From an uncultured Clostridia bacterium (GTDB lineage Bacteria > Bacillota_A > Clostridia > Peptostreptococcales > Anaerovoracaceae), in the NCBI GenBank assembly GCA_945873875.1, contig CAMCER010000044.1, positions 1-6,637 of the forward strand: a DNA stretch of 6,637 nucleotides, given 5' to 3'. The notes under the pieces are model-generated. The model had not been told where the DNA came from. It did not search any database and was given only the letters and a program-made list of their open reading frames with translations. Shown here one piece after another: positions 6,279 through 6,637 of this stretch (position 1 is the first letter of the stretch; each line of letters begins with the position of its first letter). The translations under genes were made by a program, and so were the position numbers.

Positions 6279-6637
6279 ATGAGAAGAATGTCTAAAAAAA
6301 CACTTATAGCTCTGTCGGCAGCCCTGCTGGTCATATTCACATCAGTAGGTGTGAGCCTGGCGTATTTCAGTGATTATGAAATGGGATACGGAGACGTGAC
6401 CCTTCATTTGTCCAAGGTCACTGAGATCGAGGAGCACGTACACGAAGGCGACAAGACCATCTCCATCAGAAATACAGGCGACGGGGCAGTGGTCCTGCGT
6501 GTGGGGATCATAGGAAGCGAGCTTATGAAAGTCAGCTTCGATGCGCCGTCAGACTGGGAGACCCACGGAGACTTTTACTATTACACGAAGGTCCTTGAGC
6601 CTGGCGAGAGCACGTCGGCCATCCAGGCGAAACTCAG
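6279..6637 (+). CDS. SipW-dependent-type signal peptide protein, TasA/CalY-like, 3' end outside the window
   Basis: The first 119 codons are visible and the gene continues past the window end. It opens with a basic MRRMSKK, a hydrophobic segment at about residues 8-27, then AYFSDYE at 28-34. This matches the signal used by substrates of the dedicated signal peptidase SipW, as in TasA and camelysin (CalY), and cleavage would be near Ala28. The mature part (GDVTLHLSKV, a NTGDGAVVLRV strand, LEPGEST) resembles the beta-rich fold of that group, whose best-known member TasA forms extracellular biofilm fibres. A strong Shine-Dalgarno (AGGGAGG, 6264-6270) lies eight bases before the ATG at 6279 and touches the stop of the Cna-B gene, so the two are surely one operon. 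A second in-frame ATG at 6288 is possible but further from the site. The exact family is uncertain without the C terminus. Confidence 0.88.
   Translation, partial: MRRMSKKTLIALSAALLVIFTSVGVSLAYFSDYEMGYGDVTLHLSKVTEIEEHVHEGDKTISIRNTGDGAVVLRVGIIGSELMKVSFDAPSDWETHGDFYYYTKVLEPGESTSAIQAKL

Overview
The window reads as chromosomal DNA of a low-to-mid GC Firmicute, most likely a clostridial anaerobe of the Lachnospiraceae or Anaerovoracaceae kind. That placement is an inference. It rests on a Bacillus-type Hsp33, strong Shine-Dalgarno sites at most genes, frequent ATA/AGA/AGG codons, a large dCache-PAS-like hybrid histidine kinase typical of gut Clostridia, and Gram-positive surface genes (Cna-B pilin-like and SipW-type). 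All supported genes lie on the plus strand.

Left part (1-1544): a leader with an extended -10 promoter candidate precedes a short tautomerase of the PptA/YdcE type (258-491). Hsp33, the redox-switched chaperone HslO, follows 28 nt later (520-1407). A possible 46-codon membrane microprotein (1404-1544) overlaps the hslO stop through an ATGA junction. These genes look like one transcript, with no terminator seen between them.

Middle part (1545-4844): a hairpin-rich leader with alternative pairings leads into a 1032-residue membrane hybrid sensor kinase (1693-4791). The kinase has an extracytoplasmic dCache-like sensor, a coiled coil, a PAS-like domain, HisKA, HATPase and two intact receiver domains. 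It has no HPt domain of its own. A clear intrinsic terminator (4823-4847) closes this unit.

Right part (4845-6637): a separate surface operon begins. Its first gene encodes a secreted protein with a pilin-like N-terminal domain and two Cna-B-type domains, each with the Lys/Glu/Asn set for an isopeptide bond, but with no LPXTG sorting signal. Fourteen nt later starts a SipW-dependent-signal (TasA/CalY-like) protein that runs off the window. The pair suggests an extracellular fibre or matrix locus not anchored by sortase through the first gene. The kinase next door is a possible but unproven regulator.

No tRNA, rRNA, CRISPR array, insertion sequence or attachment site was seen.
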